The position numbers and the translations under genes were made by a program. Under the pieces are notes generated by a model. It saw only the letters and a list, made by a program, of their open reading frames with translations. It was not told the DNA's origin and ran no database searches. Shown in pieces: positions 8,258-22,264 of a stretch of 64,000 nucleotides of DNA (the stretch's first letter is position 1; each line of letters opens with the position of its first letter). Source of the DNA: Nematostella vectensis (taxonomy: Eukaryota > Cnidaria > Anthozoa > Actiniaria > Edwardsiidae); NCBI RefSeq assembly GCF_932526225.1, contig NC_064037.1, positions 124,001-188,000 of the forward strand, read 5' to 3'.

Positions 8258-9996
8258 TTTTTAAATTCGCTTTTTTTTCTTTGTGCTGGACCCCCTTAAT
8301 CCTGATAGGTTTTGCGCAAAAATAATAAAAAAAAGTGAGTTTGCAAAATAAGCTTGCTAGATTTATTGATTATATGTATTCAATTTGTTCCTAGGAAGTT
8401 AACAAAAAACACAAAGCAAAGAGTTTGAGGAAGTAAACAAGTCTGTGAACTTTAATGTTCTATTTGAAGGGGCGCATTTTGTACAGGGAAGCATACATAG
8501 AATGCTTAACTGGTGGAGAGGGGAGAGGTAACAGTTTATTGAGCATAATGTCAACAATAGCAGGGGGAAGGGAGGGGCACTCTCTTCATACAATATTGCA
8601 GTTGTTACCTATTATTAAATAAGTTTGTAAGATATATTTGTTTATTAAGCAAGGTCTATTTCTGAGACAAGCAAACTCAAGTAAGAGCTGTTGTAATAAC
8701 AGGTGAGTGTTAAAAAAAAACAATTATCTGATTAGAAAACTAATGTAGATTCCTTTGCACCAAATAAGAACAAACTTCATTTTGTTTGTTATTTATGAGG
8801 AACGAGATGAGCTCTACAAGGCCAAGAAGAAATATGTATTGCTCATCTAAATTATACAAGTAAATAATAATATTAAAAAAGAATTACTGTAAGTAATTAG
8901 AGTGGTTTTCATTAACCCGTGAAACAAAGTGTGATAGTTTAACGGTAATAGTTAGTAAAACACAAAAAAGAACAATAGAATCAGATCACAACAAAGTGTA
9001 ATGCGCTAAAGCGTAGTTCACGGGTTAATGAAGGTTTTGACATTTCAGCCTTACATCCACATGAAAGTAATGCCTAATATCGAGTGCCCTACAGTAAGTG
9101 TTTTGCAGTCAAGTTGTTTTCTGTTAGTAGGTAAAAAATTATTCTAAATAATAGTAATCATAGCTATGGTCACCACTTACACATATAGCACTTGTAATGA
9201 AAAGAAAGAAAAAATATATATATGCAGTCAAACAACAGAATTGCATGATAACCTTGAATATATTGAATAAAGGACTGCAAAAAAACATCTTTTGTACTAG
9301 TTGCTTGAATTGACCCTTGGCTATTTTTAGCTGAATTCCCCTCCCCCTCTAAAAGAGAAAATAATAATAATAATAGAACAAAACTAAAAAGAAAACAAAC
9401 ACAGCAGAGACCCCCACCAACAATTTTGATTTTTTTTTACTTTCCTTTAAAGGGGGAGTGTCATGTTTAAGAGATTTTCAATAGCTCTAGAGCCCTGATA
9501 CAATGAACTTCAGTGAATTTCTAATACTGACTTATGAGCTTTTGTTACATGTGGGAGACTTTAAACAAAACAAAAAAAATGACCACAAACTGTCCATTAA
9601 CATAGTTTTCAATATAATATTGCATATTATTTAATAAGGTATTGACAGCTTTTAAAAAGTTCAACTGTTTGTAGACACTTAAAAGCCTACAATAAACACT
9701 GGCTCGAGACATGCGCAGTACTATGCTGCTGCCCCTTTGAAGTAAAATACAGCTTTACTTAGTCAGCGTAGACAATATTGCGGATTTTGTCAATATTCTA
9801 ATATGAATATGTCAATATTCTCCCCCCTTACGTCTTTATTTCTATGTATTTTATGCTTTTCACATGATACCAAAACAGCGTCTTTTTTCTTCGCTAATTT
9901 GATGTCATGTACACAATAAAAGAGATGCGCCCGTGCGCATGGCGAGTCCCCAAGGGACCCAAGACGCCCAAATAGACCTCTATTTTTTGTCATCCA
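7996..9996 (+). repeat. Monomer 5 (2001 bp)
   Basis: Private linker AAATTCGC; haplotype B. The right part switches to CACCAACAATTTTG, and the T2-like right end reads CCCCTTTGAAG, losing the TTAA at that end. Confidence 0.97.
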
Positions 9997-10258
9997 CAAT
10001 CTCGGCGAGCTGTGCGTGGCGTAACCGTATTACAGGCCTGGGATCCTGGTTATTGTCCTCCCCATTAATGCGCGGGTTGGGATAACCTTGCAAGAGTGTT
10101 GTACAGCATATTCGCTCGGAAATATCGGTGCTTGGGGCCTTCGGGTTCTTTACAGCCTTCCGTAAAAGCCTTGTGCTGCCATACCGATTGGGTAATCCGT
10201 ATGTATGGTTTCCGTTTTGTTCTTCAGACCGGGTTCGATCCCAGGTCAATGGGCTTTT
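9997..10258 (+). ncRNA. Candidate Pol III RNA, copy 6
   Basis: One change: C250 to T, which turns the G40-C250 pair of the long helix into a G-U wobble. Boxes intact. Confidence 0.5.
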
Positions 10259-11998
10259 TTTTTAGTTCCTTTTTTTTTTCTTTGTGCTGGACCCCCTTAA
10301 TCCTGATAGGTTTTGCGCGAAAATAATAAAAAAAGTGAGTTTGCAAAATAAGCTTGCTAGATTTATTGATTATATATATTCAATTTGTTCCTAGGAAATT
10401 AACAAAAAACACAAAGCAAAGAGTTTGAGGAAGTAAACAAGTCTGTGAACTTTAATGTTCTATTTGAAGGGGTGCATTTTGTACAGGGAAGCATACATAG
10501 AATGCTTAACTGGTGGAGAGGGAAGAGGTAAAAGTTTATTGAGCATAATTTCAACAATAGCAGGGGGAAGAGAGGGGCACTCTCTTCATACAATATTGCA
10601 GTTGTTACCTATAATTAAATAAGTTTGTAACATGTCTTTGTTTATTAAGCAAGGTCTATTTCTGAGACAAGCAAACTCAAGTAAGAGCTGTTGAAATAAC
10701 AGGTGAGTGTTAAAAGAAAAACAATTATCTGATTAGTAAACTACTGTAGATTCGTTTGCAACAAAATAAGAACAAACTTCATTTTGTTTGTTATTTATGA
10801 GGAACGAGATGAGCTCTACAAAGCCATAAAGAAATATGTATTGCTCATCTAAATTATACAAGTAAATAATAATATTAAAAAAGAACTACTGTAAGTAATT
10901 AGAGTGGTTTTCATTAACCTGTGAAACAAAGTGTGATAGTTAAACGGTAATAGTTAGTAAAACACAAAAAAGTACAATAGAATCAGATCACCACAAAGTG
11001 TAATACGCTAAAGCGTAGTTCACGGGTTAATGAAGGTTTTGACATTTCAACCTTACATCCACATGAAAGTAATGCCTAATATCGAGAGCCCTACAGTAAG
11101 TGTTTTGCAGTCAAGTTGTTTTCTGTTAGTAGGTAAAAAAATTATTCTAAGTAATAGTAATCATAGCTATGGTCACCACTTACACATATAGCACTTGTAA
11201 TGAAAAAAAAGAAAAAATATATATATGCTGTCAAACAACAGAATTGCATGATAACCTTGAATATATTGAATAAAGGACTGCAAAAAAAATCTTTTGTACT
11301 AGTTGCTTGAATTGACCCTTGGCTATTTTTAGCTGAATTCCCCTCCCCCTCTAAAAAAGAAAATAATAATAATAATAGAACAAAACTAAAAAGAAAACAA
11401 ACACAGCAGAGACCCCCACGAACAATGTTGATTTTTTTTTACTTTCCTTTAAAGGGGGAGTGTCATGTTTAAGAGATTTGCAATAGCTCTAGAGCCCTGA
11501 TACAATGAACTTCAGTGAAATTCTAATACTGACTTATGAGCTTTTGTTACATGTGGGAGACTTTAAACAAAACAAAAAAAATGACCACAAACTGTCCATT
11601 AACATAGTTTTCAATATAATATTGCATATTATTTAATAAGGTATTGACAGCTTTTAAAAAGTTCAACTGTTTGTAGACACTTAAAAGCCTACAATAAACA
11701 CTGACTCGAGACATGCGCAGTACTATGCTGCTGCCCCTTTAAAGTAAAATACAGCTTTACTTAGTCAGCGTAGACAATATTGCGGATTTTGTCAAAATTC
11801 TAATATGAATATGTCAATATCCTCCCCCCTTACGTCTTTATTTCTATTTATTTTATGCTTTTCACATGATACCAAAACAGCGTCTTTTTTCTTCGCTAAT
11901 TTGATGTCATGTACACAATAAAAGAGATGCGCCCGTGCGCATGGCGAGTCCCCAAGGTACCCAAGACGCCCAAATAGACCTCTATTTTTTGTCATCCA
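9997..11998 (+). repeat. Monomer 6 (2002 bp)
   Basis: Linker AGTTCC with haplotype A across offsets 400-950, like monomer 1. Confidence 0.97.
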
Positions 11999-12260
11999 CA
12001 ATCTCGGCGAGCTGTGCGTGGCGTAACCGTATTACAGGCCTGGGATCCTGGTTATTGTCCTCCCCATTAATGCGCGGGTTGGGATAACCTTGCAAGAGTG
12101 TTGTACAGCATATTCGCTCGGAAATATCGGTGCTTGGGGCCTTCGGGTTCTTTACAGCCTTCCGTAAAAGCCTTGTGCTGCCATACCGATTGGGTAATCC
12201 GTATGTATGGTTTCCGTTTTGTTCTTCAGACCGGGTTCGATCCCAGGCCAATGGTCTTTT
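11999..12260 (+). ncRNA. Candidate Pol III RNA, copy 7
   Basis: One change: G257 to T, at the edge of the terminator. Boxes intact. Confidence 0.5.
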
Positions 12261-13998
12261 TTTTTAATTCGCTTTTTTTTCTTTGTGCTGGACCCCCTTA
12301 ATCCTGATAGGTTTTGCGCAAAAATAATAAAAAAAGTGAGTTTGCAAAATAAGCTTGCTAGATTTATTGATTATATGTATTCAATTTGTTCCTAGGAAGT
12401 TAACAAAAAACACAAAGCAAAGAGTTTGAGGAAGTAAACAAGTCTGTGAACTTTAATGTTCTATTTGAAGGGGCGCATTTTGTACAGGGAAGCATACATA
12501 GAATGCTTAACTGGTGGAGAGGGGAGAGGTAACAGTTTATTGAGCATAATGTCAACAATAGCAGGGGGAAGGGAGGGGCACTCTCTTCATACAATATTGC
12601 AGTTGTTACCTATTATTAAATAAGTTTGTAAGATATATTTGTTTATTAAGCAAGGTCTATTTCTGAGACAAGCAAACTCAAGTAAGAGCTGTTGAAATAA
12701 CAGGTGAGTGTTAAAAGAAAAACAATTATCTGATTAGAAAACTACTGTAGATTCGTTTGCACCAAAATAAGAACAAACTTCATTTTGTTTGTTATTTATG
12801 AGGAACGAGATGAGCTCTACAAAGCCATAAAGAAATATGTATTGCTCATCTAAATTATACAAGTAAATAATAATATTAAAAAAGAACTATTGTAAGTAAT
12901 TAGAGTGGTTTTCATTAACCTGTGAAACAAAGTGTGATAGTTAAACGGTAATAGTTAGTAAAACACAAAAAAGTGCAATAGAATCAGATCACCACAAAGT
13001 GTAATACGCTAAAGCGTAGTTCACGGGTTAATGAAGGTTTTGACATTTCAACCTTACATCCACATGAAAGTAATGCCTAATATCGACTGCCCTACAGTAA
13101 GTGTTTTGCAGTCAAGTTGTTTTCTGTTAGTAGGTAAAAAATTATTCTAAATAATAGTAATCATAGCTATGGTCACCACTTACACATATAGCACTTGTAA
13201 TGAAAAAAAAGAAAAAATATATATATGCAGTCAAACAACAGAATTGCATGATAACCTTGAATATATTGAATAAAGGACTGCAAAAAAAATCTTTTGTACT
13301 AGTTGCTTGAATTGACCCTTGGCTATTTTTAGCTGAATTCCCCTCCCCCTCTAAAAAAGAAAATAATAATAATAATAGAACAAAACTAAAAAGAAAACAA
13401 ACACAGCAGAGACCCCCACGAACAATGTTGATTTTTTTTTACTTTCCTTTAAAGGGGGAGTGTCATGTTTAAGAGATTTGCAATAGCTCTAGAGCCCTGA
13501 CACAATGAACTTCAGTGAAATTCTAATACTGACTTATGAGCTTTTGGTACATGTGGGAGACTTTAAACAAAACAAAAAAAATGACCACAAACTGTCCATT
13601 AACATAGTTTTCAATATAATATTGCATATTATTTAATAAGGTATTGACAGCTTTTAAAAAGTTCAACTGTTTGTAGACACTTAAAAGCCTACAATAAACA
13701 CTGACTCCAGACATGCGCAGTACTATGCTGCTGCCCCTTTAAAGTAAAATACAGCTTTACTTAGGCAGCGTAGACAATATTGCGGATTTTGTCAATATTC
13801 TAATATGAATATGTCAATATTCTCCCCCCTTACGTCTTTATTTCTATTTATTTTATGCTTTTCACATGATACAAAAACAGCGTCTTTTTTCTTCGCTAAT
13901 TTGATGTCATGTACACAATAAAAGATATGCGCCCGTGCGCATGGCGAGTCCCCAAGGGACCCAAGACGCCCAAATAGACCTCTATTTTTTGTCATCCA
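11999..13998 (+). repeat. Monomer 7 (2000 bp), mosaic
   Basis: Linker AATTCGC and haplotype B up to about 12650, then A-type variants (AAAGCCATAAAG, CCTGTGAAAC). Its right end, from about 13.29 kb, matches the right end of monomer 8. Confidence 0.97.
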
Positions 13999-14260
13999 CA
14001 ATCTCGGCGAGCTGTGCGTGGCGTAACCGTATTACAGGCCTGGGATCCTGGTTATTGTCCTCCCCATTAATGCGCGGGTTGGGATAACCTTGCAAGAGTG
14101 TTGTACAGCATACTCGCTCGGAAATATCGGTGCTTGGGGCCTTCGGGTTCTTTACAGCCTTCCGTAAAAGCCTTGTGCTGCCATACCGATTGGGTAATCC
14201 GTATGTATGGTTTCCGTCTTGTTCTTCAGACCGGGTTCGATCCCAGGCCAATGGGCTTTT
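13999..14260 (+). ncRNA. Candidate Pol III RNA, copy 8
   Basis: Two changes: T115 to C and T220 to C, both shared only with copy 9. Boxes intact. Confidence 0.5.
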
Positions 14261-15998
14261 TTTTAGTTCCTTTTTTTTTCTTTGTGCTGGACCCCCTTAA
14301 TCCTGATAGGTTTTGCGCAAAAATAATAAAAAAAAGTGAGTTTGCAAAATAAGCTTGCTAGATTTATTGATTATATGTATTCAATTTGTTCCTAGGAAGT
14401 TAACAAAAAACACAAAGCAAAGAGTTTGAGGAAGTAAACAAGTCTGTGAACTTTAATGTTCTATTTGAAGGGGCGCATTTTGTACAGGGAAGCATACATA
14501 GAATGCTTAACTGGTGGAGAGGGGAGAGGTAACAGTTTATTGAGCATAATGTCAACAATAGCAGGGGGAAGGGAGGGGCACTCTCTTCATACAATATTGC
14601 AGTTGTTACCTATTATTAAATAAGTTTGTAAGATATATTTGTTTATTAAGCAAGGTCTATTTCTGAGACAAGCAAACTCAAGTAAGAGCTGTTGAAATAA
14701 CAGGTGAGTGTTAAAAAAAAAACAATTATCTGATTAGAAAACTAATGTAGATTCCTTTGCACCAAATAAGAACAAACTTCATTTTGTTTGTTATTTATGA
14801 GGAACGAGATGAGCTCTACAAGGCCAAGAAGAAATATGTATTGCTCATCTAAATTATACAAGTAAATAATAAAATTAAAAAAAGAATTACTGTAAGTAGT
14901 TAGAGTGGTTTTCATTAAACGGTGAAACAAAGTGTGATAGTTAAACGGTAATAGTTAGTAAAACACAAAAAAGAACAATAGAATCAGATCACAACAAAGT
15001 GTAATACGCTAAAGCGTAGTTCACGGGTTAATGAAGGTTTTGACATTTCAACCTTAAATCCACATGAAAGTAATGCCTAATATGGAGAGCCCTACAGTAA
15101 GTGTTTTGCAGTCAAGTTGTTTTCTGTTAGTAGGTAAAAAATTATACTAAATAATAGTAATCATAGCTATGGTCACCACTTACACATATAGCACTTGTAA
15201 TGAAAAGAAAGAAAAAATATATATATGCAGTCAAACAACAGAATTGCATGATAACCTTGAATATATTGAATAAAGGACTGCAAAAAACATCTTTTGTACT
15301 AGTTGCTTGAATTGACCCTTGGCTATTTTTAGCTGAATTCCCCTCCCCCTCTAAAAAAGAAAATAATAATAATAATAGAACAAAACTAAAAAGAAAACAA
15401 ACACAGCAGAGACCCCCACGAACAATGTTGATTTTTTTTTACTTTCCTTTAAAGGGGGAGTGTCATGTTTAAGAGATTTGCAATAGCTCTAGAGCCCTGA
15501 CACAATGAACTTCAGTGAAATTCTAATACTGACTTATGAGCTTTTGGTACATGTGGGAGACTTTAAACAAAACAAAAAAAATGACCACAAACTGTCCATT
15601 AACATAGTTTTCAATATAATATTGCATATTATTTAATAAGGTATTGACAGCTTTTAAAAAGTTCAACTGTTTGTAGACACTTAAAAGCCTACAATAAACA
15701 CTGACTCCAGACATGCGCAGTACTATGCTGCTGCCCCTTTAAAGTAAAATACAGCTTTACTTAGGCAGCGTAGACAATATTGCGGATTTTGTCAATATTC
15801 TAATATGAATATGTCAATATTCTCCCCCCTTACGTCTTTATTTCTATTTATTTTATGCTTTTCACATGATACAAAAACAGCGTCTTTTTTCTTCGCTAAT
15901 TTGATGTCATGTACACAATAAAAGATATGCGCCCGTGCGCATGGCGAGTCCCCAAGGGACCCAAGACGCCCAAATAGACCTCTATTTTTTGTCATCCA
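13999..15998 (+). repeat. Monomer 8 (2000 bp)
   Basis: Nearly identical to monomer 9: shares TACTCGCT and CCGTCTTG in the RNA segment, AAACGGTGAA in the TTAA element, and CCTTAAATCC. Confidence 0.97.
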
Positions 15999-16260
15999 CA
16001 ATCTCGGCGAGCTGTGCGTGGCGTAACCGTATTACAGGCCTGGGATCCTGGTTATTGTCCTCCCCATTAATGCGCGGGTTGGGATAACCTTGCAAGAGTG
16101 TTGTACAGCATACTCGCTCGGAAATATCGGTGCTTGGGGCCTTCGGGTTCTTTACAGCCTTCCGTAAAAGCCTTGTGCTGCCATACCGATTGGGTAATCC
16201 GTATGTATGGTTTCCGTCTTGTTCTTCAGACCGGGTTCGATCCCAGGCCAATGGGCTTTT
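15999..16260 (+). ncRNA. Candidate Pol III RNA, copy 9
   Basis: T115 to C and T220 to C, as in copy 8. Boxes intact. Confidence 0.5.
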
Positions 16261-18003
16261 TTTTAGTTCCTTTTTTTTTCTTTGTGCTGGACCCCCTTAA
16301 TCCTGATAGGTTTTGCGCAAAAATAATAAAAAAAAGTGAGTTTGCAAAATAAGCTTGCTAGATTTATTGATTATATGTATTCAATTTGTTCCTAGGAAGT
16401 TAACAAAAAACACAAAGCAAAGAGTTTGAGGAAGTAAACAAGTCTGTGAACTTTAATGTTCTATTTGAAGGGGCGCATTTTGTACAGGGAAGCATACATA
16501 GAATGCTTAACTGGTGGAGAGGGGAGAGGTAACAGTTTATTGAGCATAATGTCAACAATAGCAGGGGGAAGGGAGGGGCACTCTCTTCATACAATATTGC
16601 AGTTGTTACCTATTATTAAATAAGTTTGTAAGATATATTTGTTTATTAAGCAAGGTCTATTTCTGAGACAAGCAAACTCAAGTAAGAGCTGTTGAAATAA
16701 CAGGTGAGTGTTAAAAAAAAACAATTATCTGATTAGAAAACTAATGTAGATTCCTTTGCACCAAATAAGAACAAACTTCATTTTGTTTGTTATTTATGAG
16801 GAACGAGATGAGCTCTACAAGGCCAAGAAGAAATATGTATTGCTCATCTAAATTATACAAGTAAATAATAAAATTAAAAAAAGAATTACTGTAAGTAATT
16901 AGAGTGGTTTTCATTAAACGGTGAAACAAAGAGTGATAGTTAAACGGTAATAGTTAGTAAAACACAAAAAAGAACAATAGAATCAGATCACAACAAAGTG
17001 TAATACGCTAAAGCGTAGTTCACGGGTTAATGAAGGTTTTGACATTTCAACCTTAAATCCACATGAAAGTAATGCCTAATATCGAGAGCCCTACAGTAAG
17101 TGTTTTGCAGTCAAGTTGTTTTCTGTTAGTAGGTAAAAAATTATACTAAATAATAGTAATCATAGCTATGGTCACCACTTACACATATAGCACTTGTAAT
17201 GAAAAGAAAGAAAAAATATATATATGCAGTCAAACAACAGAATTGCATGATAACCTTGAATATATTGAATAAAGGACTGCAAAAAACATCTTTTGTACTA
17301 GTTGCTTGAATTGACCCCTGGCTATTTTTAGCTGAATTCCCCTCCCCCTCTAAAAAAGAAAATAATAATAATAATAATAATTGAACAAAACTAAAAAGAA
17401 AACAAACACAGCAGAGACCCCCACCAACAATTTTGATTTTTTTTTACTTTCCTTTAAAGGGGGAGTGTCATGTTTAAGAGATTTGCAATAGCTCTAGAGC
17501 CCTGACACAATGAACTTCAGTGAAATTCTAATACTGACTTATGAGCTTTTGGTACATGTGGGAGACTTTAAACAAAACAAAAAAAATGACCACAAACTGT
17601 CCATTAACATAGTTTTCAATATAATATTGCATATTATTTAATAAGGTATTGACAGCTTTTAAAAAGTTCAACTGTTTGTAGACACTTAAAAGCCTACAAT
17701 AAACACTGACTCCAGACATGCGCAGTACTATGCTGCTGCCCCTTTAAAGTAAAATACAGCTTTACTTAGTCAGCGTAGACAATATTGCGGATTTTGTCAA
17801 TATTCTAATATGAATATGTCAATATTCTCCCCCCTTACGTCTTTATTTCTATTTATTTTATGCTTTTCACATGATACCAAAACAGCGTCTTTTTTCTTCG
17901 CTAATTTGATGTCATGTACACAATAAAAGAGATGCGCCCGTGCGCATGGCGAGTCCCCAAGGGACCCAAGACGCCCAAATAGACCTCTATTTTTTGTCAT
18001 CCA
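15999..18003 (+). repeat. Monomer 9 (2005 bp)
   Basis: The left part copies monomer 8. From about 16.3 kb it is also the start of the 6-kb block repeated at monomer 12. Carries the long (AAT)7 allele. Confidence 0.97.
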
Positions 18004-18265
18004 CAATCTCGGCGAGCTGTGCGTGGCGTAACCGTATTACAGGCCTGGGATCCTGGTTATTGTCCTCCCCATTAATTCGCGAGTTGGGATAACCTTGCAA
18101 GAGTGTTGTACAGCATATTCGCTCGGAAATATCGGTGCTTGGGGCCTTCGGGTTATTTACAGCCTTCCGTAAAAGCCTTGTGCTGCCATACCGATTGGGT
18201 AATCCGTATGTATGGTTTCCGTTTTGTTCTTCAGACCGGGTTCGATCCCAGGCCAATGGGCTTTT
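18004..18265 (+). ncRNA. Candidate Pol III RNA, copy 10
   Basis: Three changes: G74 to T, G79 to A (both shared with copy 13), and C152 to A, which breaks one pair of the UUCG hairpin. Boxes intact. Confidence 0.48.
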
Positions 18266-20003
18266 TTTTAGTTCCTTTTTTTTTTCTTTGTGCTGGACCC
18301 CCTTAATCCTGATAGGTTTTGCGCAAAAATAATAAAAAAAAGTGAGTTTGCAAAATAAGCTTGCTAGATTTATTGATTATATGTATTCAATTTGTTCCTA
18401 GGAAGTTAACAAAAAACACAAAGCAAAGAGTTTGAGGAAGTAAACAAGTCTGTGAACTTTAATGTTCTATTTGAAGGGGCGCATTTTGTACAGGGAAGCA
18501 TACATAGAATGCTTAACTGGTGGAGAGGGGAGAGGTAACAGTTTATTGAGCATAATGTCAACAATAGCAGGGGGAAGGGAGGGGCACTCTCTTCATACAA
18601 TATTGCAGTTGTTACCTATTATTAAATAAGTTTGTAAGATATATTTGTTTATTAAGCAAGGTCTATTTCTGAGACAAGCAAACTCAAGTAAGAGCTGTTG
18701 AAATAACAGGTGAGTGTTAAAAAAAAACAATTATCTGATTAGAAAACTAATGTAGATTCCTTTGCACCAAATAAGAACAAACTTCATTTTGTTTGTTATT
18801 TATGAGGAACGAGATGAGCTCTACAAGGCCAAGAAGAAATATGTATTGCTCATCTAAATTATACAAGTAAATAATAATATTAAAAAAAGAATTACTGTAA
18901 GTAATTAGAGTGGTTTTCATTAAACCGTGAAACAAAGTGTGATAGTTAAACGGTAATAGTTAGTAAAACACAAAAAAGAACAATAGAATCAGATCACAAC
19001 AAAGTGTAATACGCTAAAGCGTAGTTCACGGGTTAATGAAGGTTTTGACATTTCAACCTTACATCCACATGAAAGTAATGCCTAATATCGAGAGCCCTAC
19101 AGTAAGTGTTTTGCAGTCAAGTGGTTTTCTGTTAGTAGGTAAAAAATTATTCTAAATAATAGTAATCATAGCTATGGTCACCACTTACACATATAGCACT
19201 TGTAATAAAAGAAAGAAAAAATATATATATGCAGTCAAACAACAGAATTGCATGATAACCTTGAATATATTGAATAAAGGACTGCAAAAAAACATCTTTT
19301 GTACTAGTTGCTTGAATTGACCCTTGGCTATTTTTAGCTGAATTCCCCTCCCCCTCTAAAAAAGAAAATAATAATAATAATAGAACAAAACTAAAAAGAA
19401 AACAAACACAGCAGAGACCCCCACGAACAATGTTGATTTTTCTTTACTTTCCTTTAAAGGGGGAGTGTCATGTTTAAGAGATTTGCAATAGCTCTAGAGC
19501 CCTGACACAATGAACTTCAGTGAAATTCTAATACTGACTTATGAGCTTTTGTTACATGTGGGAGACTTTAAACAAAACAAAAAAAATGACCACAAACTGT
19601 CCATTAACATAGTTTTCAATATAATATTGCATATTATTTAATAAGGTATTGACAGCTTTTAAAAAGTTCAACTGTTTGTAGACACTTAAAAGCCTACAAT
19701 GAACACTGACTCGAGACATGCGCAGTACTATGCTGCTGCCCCTTTAAAGTAAAATACAGCTTTACTTAGTCAGCGTAGACAATATTGCGGATTTTGTCAA
19801 TATTCTAATATGAATATGTCAATATCCTCCCACCTTACGTCTTTATTTCTATTTATTTTATGCTTTTCACATGATACCAAAACAGCGTCTTTTTTCTTCG
19901 CTTATTTGATGTCATCTACACAATAAAAGAGATGCGCCCGTGCGCATGGCGAGTCCCCAAGGGACCCAAGACGCCCAAATAGACCTCTATTTTTTGTCAT
20001 CCA
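18004..20003 (+). repeat. Monomer 10 (2000 bp)
   Basis: Partner of monomer 13: both have TTCGCGAG in the RNA, AAACCGTGAA, AGTGGTTTTC, and GATTTTTCTTTAC. Confidence 0.97.
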
Positions 20004-20265
20004 CAATCTCGGCGAGCTGTGCGTGGCGTAACCGTATTACAGGCCTGGGATCCTGGTTATTGTCCTCCCCATTAATGCGCCGGTTGGGATAACCTTGCAA
20101 GAGTGTTGTACAGCATATTCGCTCGGAAATATCGGTGCTTGGGGCCTTCGGGTTCTTTACAGCCTTCCGTAAAAGCCTTGTGCTGCCATACCGATTGGGT
20201 AATCCGTATGTATGGTTTCCGTTTTGTTCTTCATACCGGGTTCGATCCCAGGCCAATGGGCTTTT
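20004..20265 (+). ncRNA. Candidate Pol III RNA, copy 11
   Basis: G78 to C and G231 to T, as in copies 14 and 21. Boxes intact. Confidence 0.5.
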
Positions 20266-22002
20266 TTTTTTAATTCGCTTTTTTTTCTTTGTGCTGGACC
20301 CCCTTAATCCTGATAGGTTTTGCGCAAAAATAATAAAAAAAAATGAGTTTGCAAAATAAGCTTGCTAGATTTATTGATTATATGTATTCAATTTGTTCCT
20401 AGGAAGTTAACAAAAAACACAAAGCAAAGAGTTTGAGGAAGTAAACAAGTCTGTGAACTTTAATGTTCTATTTGAAGGGGCGCATTTTGTACAGGGAAGC
20501 ATACATAGAATGCTTAACTGGTGGAGAGGGGAGAGGTAACAGTTTATTGAGCATAATGTCAACAATAGCAGGGGGAAGGGAGGGGCACTCTCTTCATACA
20601 ATATTGCAGTTGTTACCTATTATTAAATAAGTTTGTAAGATATATTTGTTTATTAAGCAAGGTCTATTTCTGAGACAAGCAAACTCAAGTAAGAGCTGTT
20701 GAAATAACAGGTGAGTTTAAAAAAAAACAATTATCTGATTAGAAAACTAATGTAGATTCCTTTGCACCAAATAAGAACAAACTTCATTTTGTTTGTTATT
20801 TATGAGGAACGAGATGAGCTCTACAAGGCCAAGAAGAAATATGTATTGCTCATCTAAATTATACAAGTAAATAATAATATTAAAAAAGAATTACTGTAAG
20901 TAATTAGAGTGGTTTTCATTAACCCGTGAAACAAAGTGTGATAGTTAAACGGTAATAGTTAGTAAAACACAAAAAAGAACAATAGAATCAGATCACAACA
21001 AAGTGTAATACGCTAAAGCGTAGTTCACGGGTTAATAAAGGTTTTGACATTTCAACCTTACATCCACATGAAAGTAATGCCTAATATCGAGAGCCCTACA
21101 GTAAGTCTTTTGCAGTCAAGTTGTTTTCTGTTAGTAGGTAAAAAATTATTCTAAATAATAGTAATCATGGCTATGGTCACCACTTACACATATAGCACTT
21201 GTAATGAAAAGAAAGAAAATATATATATATGCAGTCAAACAACAGAATTGCATGATAACCTTGAATATATTGAATAAAGGACTGCAAAAAACATCTTTTG
21301 TACTAGTTGCTTGAATTGACCCTTGGCTATTTTTAGCTGAATTCCCCTCCCCCTCTAAAAAAGAAAATAATAATAATAATAGAACAAAACTAAAAAGAAA
21401 ACAATCACAGCAGAGACCCCCACGAACAATGTTGATTTTTTTTTACTTTCCTTTAAAGGGGGAGTGTCATGTTTAAGAGATTTGCAATAGCTCTAGAGCC
21501 CTGACACAATGAACTTCAGTGAAATTCTAATAATGACTTATGAGCTTTTGTTACATGTGGGAGACTTTAAACAAAACAAAAAAAATGACCACAAACTGTC
21601 CATTAACATAGTTTTCAATATAATATTGCATATTATTTAATAAGGTATTGACAGCTTTTAAAAAGTTCAACTGTTTGTAGACACTTAAAAGCCTACAATA
21701 AACACTGACTCGAGACATGCGCAGTACTATGCTGCTGCCCCTTTAAAGTAAAATACAGCTTTACTTAGTCAGCGTAGACAATATTGCGGATTTTGTCAAT
21801 ATTCTAATATGAATATGTCAATATCCTCCCCACTTACGTCTTTATTTCTATTTATTTCATGCTTTTCACATGATACCAAAACAGCGTCTTTTTTCTTCGC
21901 TAATTTGATGTCATGTACACAATAAAAGAGATGCGCCCGTGCGCATGGCGAGTCCCCAAGGGACCCAAGACGACCAAATAGACCTCTATTTTTTGTCATC
22001 CA
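20004..22002 (+). repeat. Monomer 11 (1999 bp)
   Basis: Partner of monomer 14: shares GCGCCGG, TCATACCGG, GTGAGTTTAAAA and AATCATGGC. Confidence 0.97.
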
Positions 22003-22264
22003 CAATCTCGGCGAGCTGTGCGTGGCGTAACCGTATTACAGGCCTGGGATCCTGGTTATTGTCCTCCCCATTAATGCGCGGGTTGGGATAACCTTGCAAG
22101 AGTGTTGTACAGCATATTCGCTCGGAAATATCGGTGCTTGGGGCCTTCGGGTTCTTTACAGCCTTCCGTAAAAGCCTTGTGCTGCCATACCGATTGGGTA
22201 ATCCGTATGTATGGTTTCCGTTTTGTTCTTCAGACCGGGTTCGATCCCAGGCCAATGGGCTTTT
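22003..22264 (+). ncRNA. Candidate Pol III RNA, copy 12
   Basis: Identical to the reference segment. Boxes intact. Confidence 0.5.

Larger units (their letters stand above)
13290..17290 (+). repeat. Adjacent 2-kb duplication (about 13.29-15.29 and 15.29-17.29 kb)
   Basis: Rare variants recur exactly 2000 bp apart in the left part: TTAGGCAGCG (13763, 15763), GATACAAAAACAG, AAAGATATGCGC, TACTCGCT and CCGTCTTG. Left of about 13290 monomers 7 and 8 differ, and right of about 15.3 kb monomers 8 and 9 differ, so the duplicated segment is one monomer long and out of register with the RNA segment. Confidence 0.8.
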
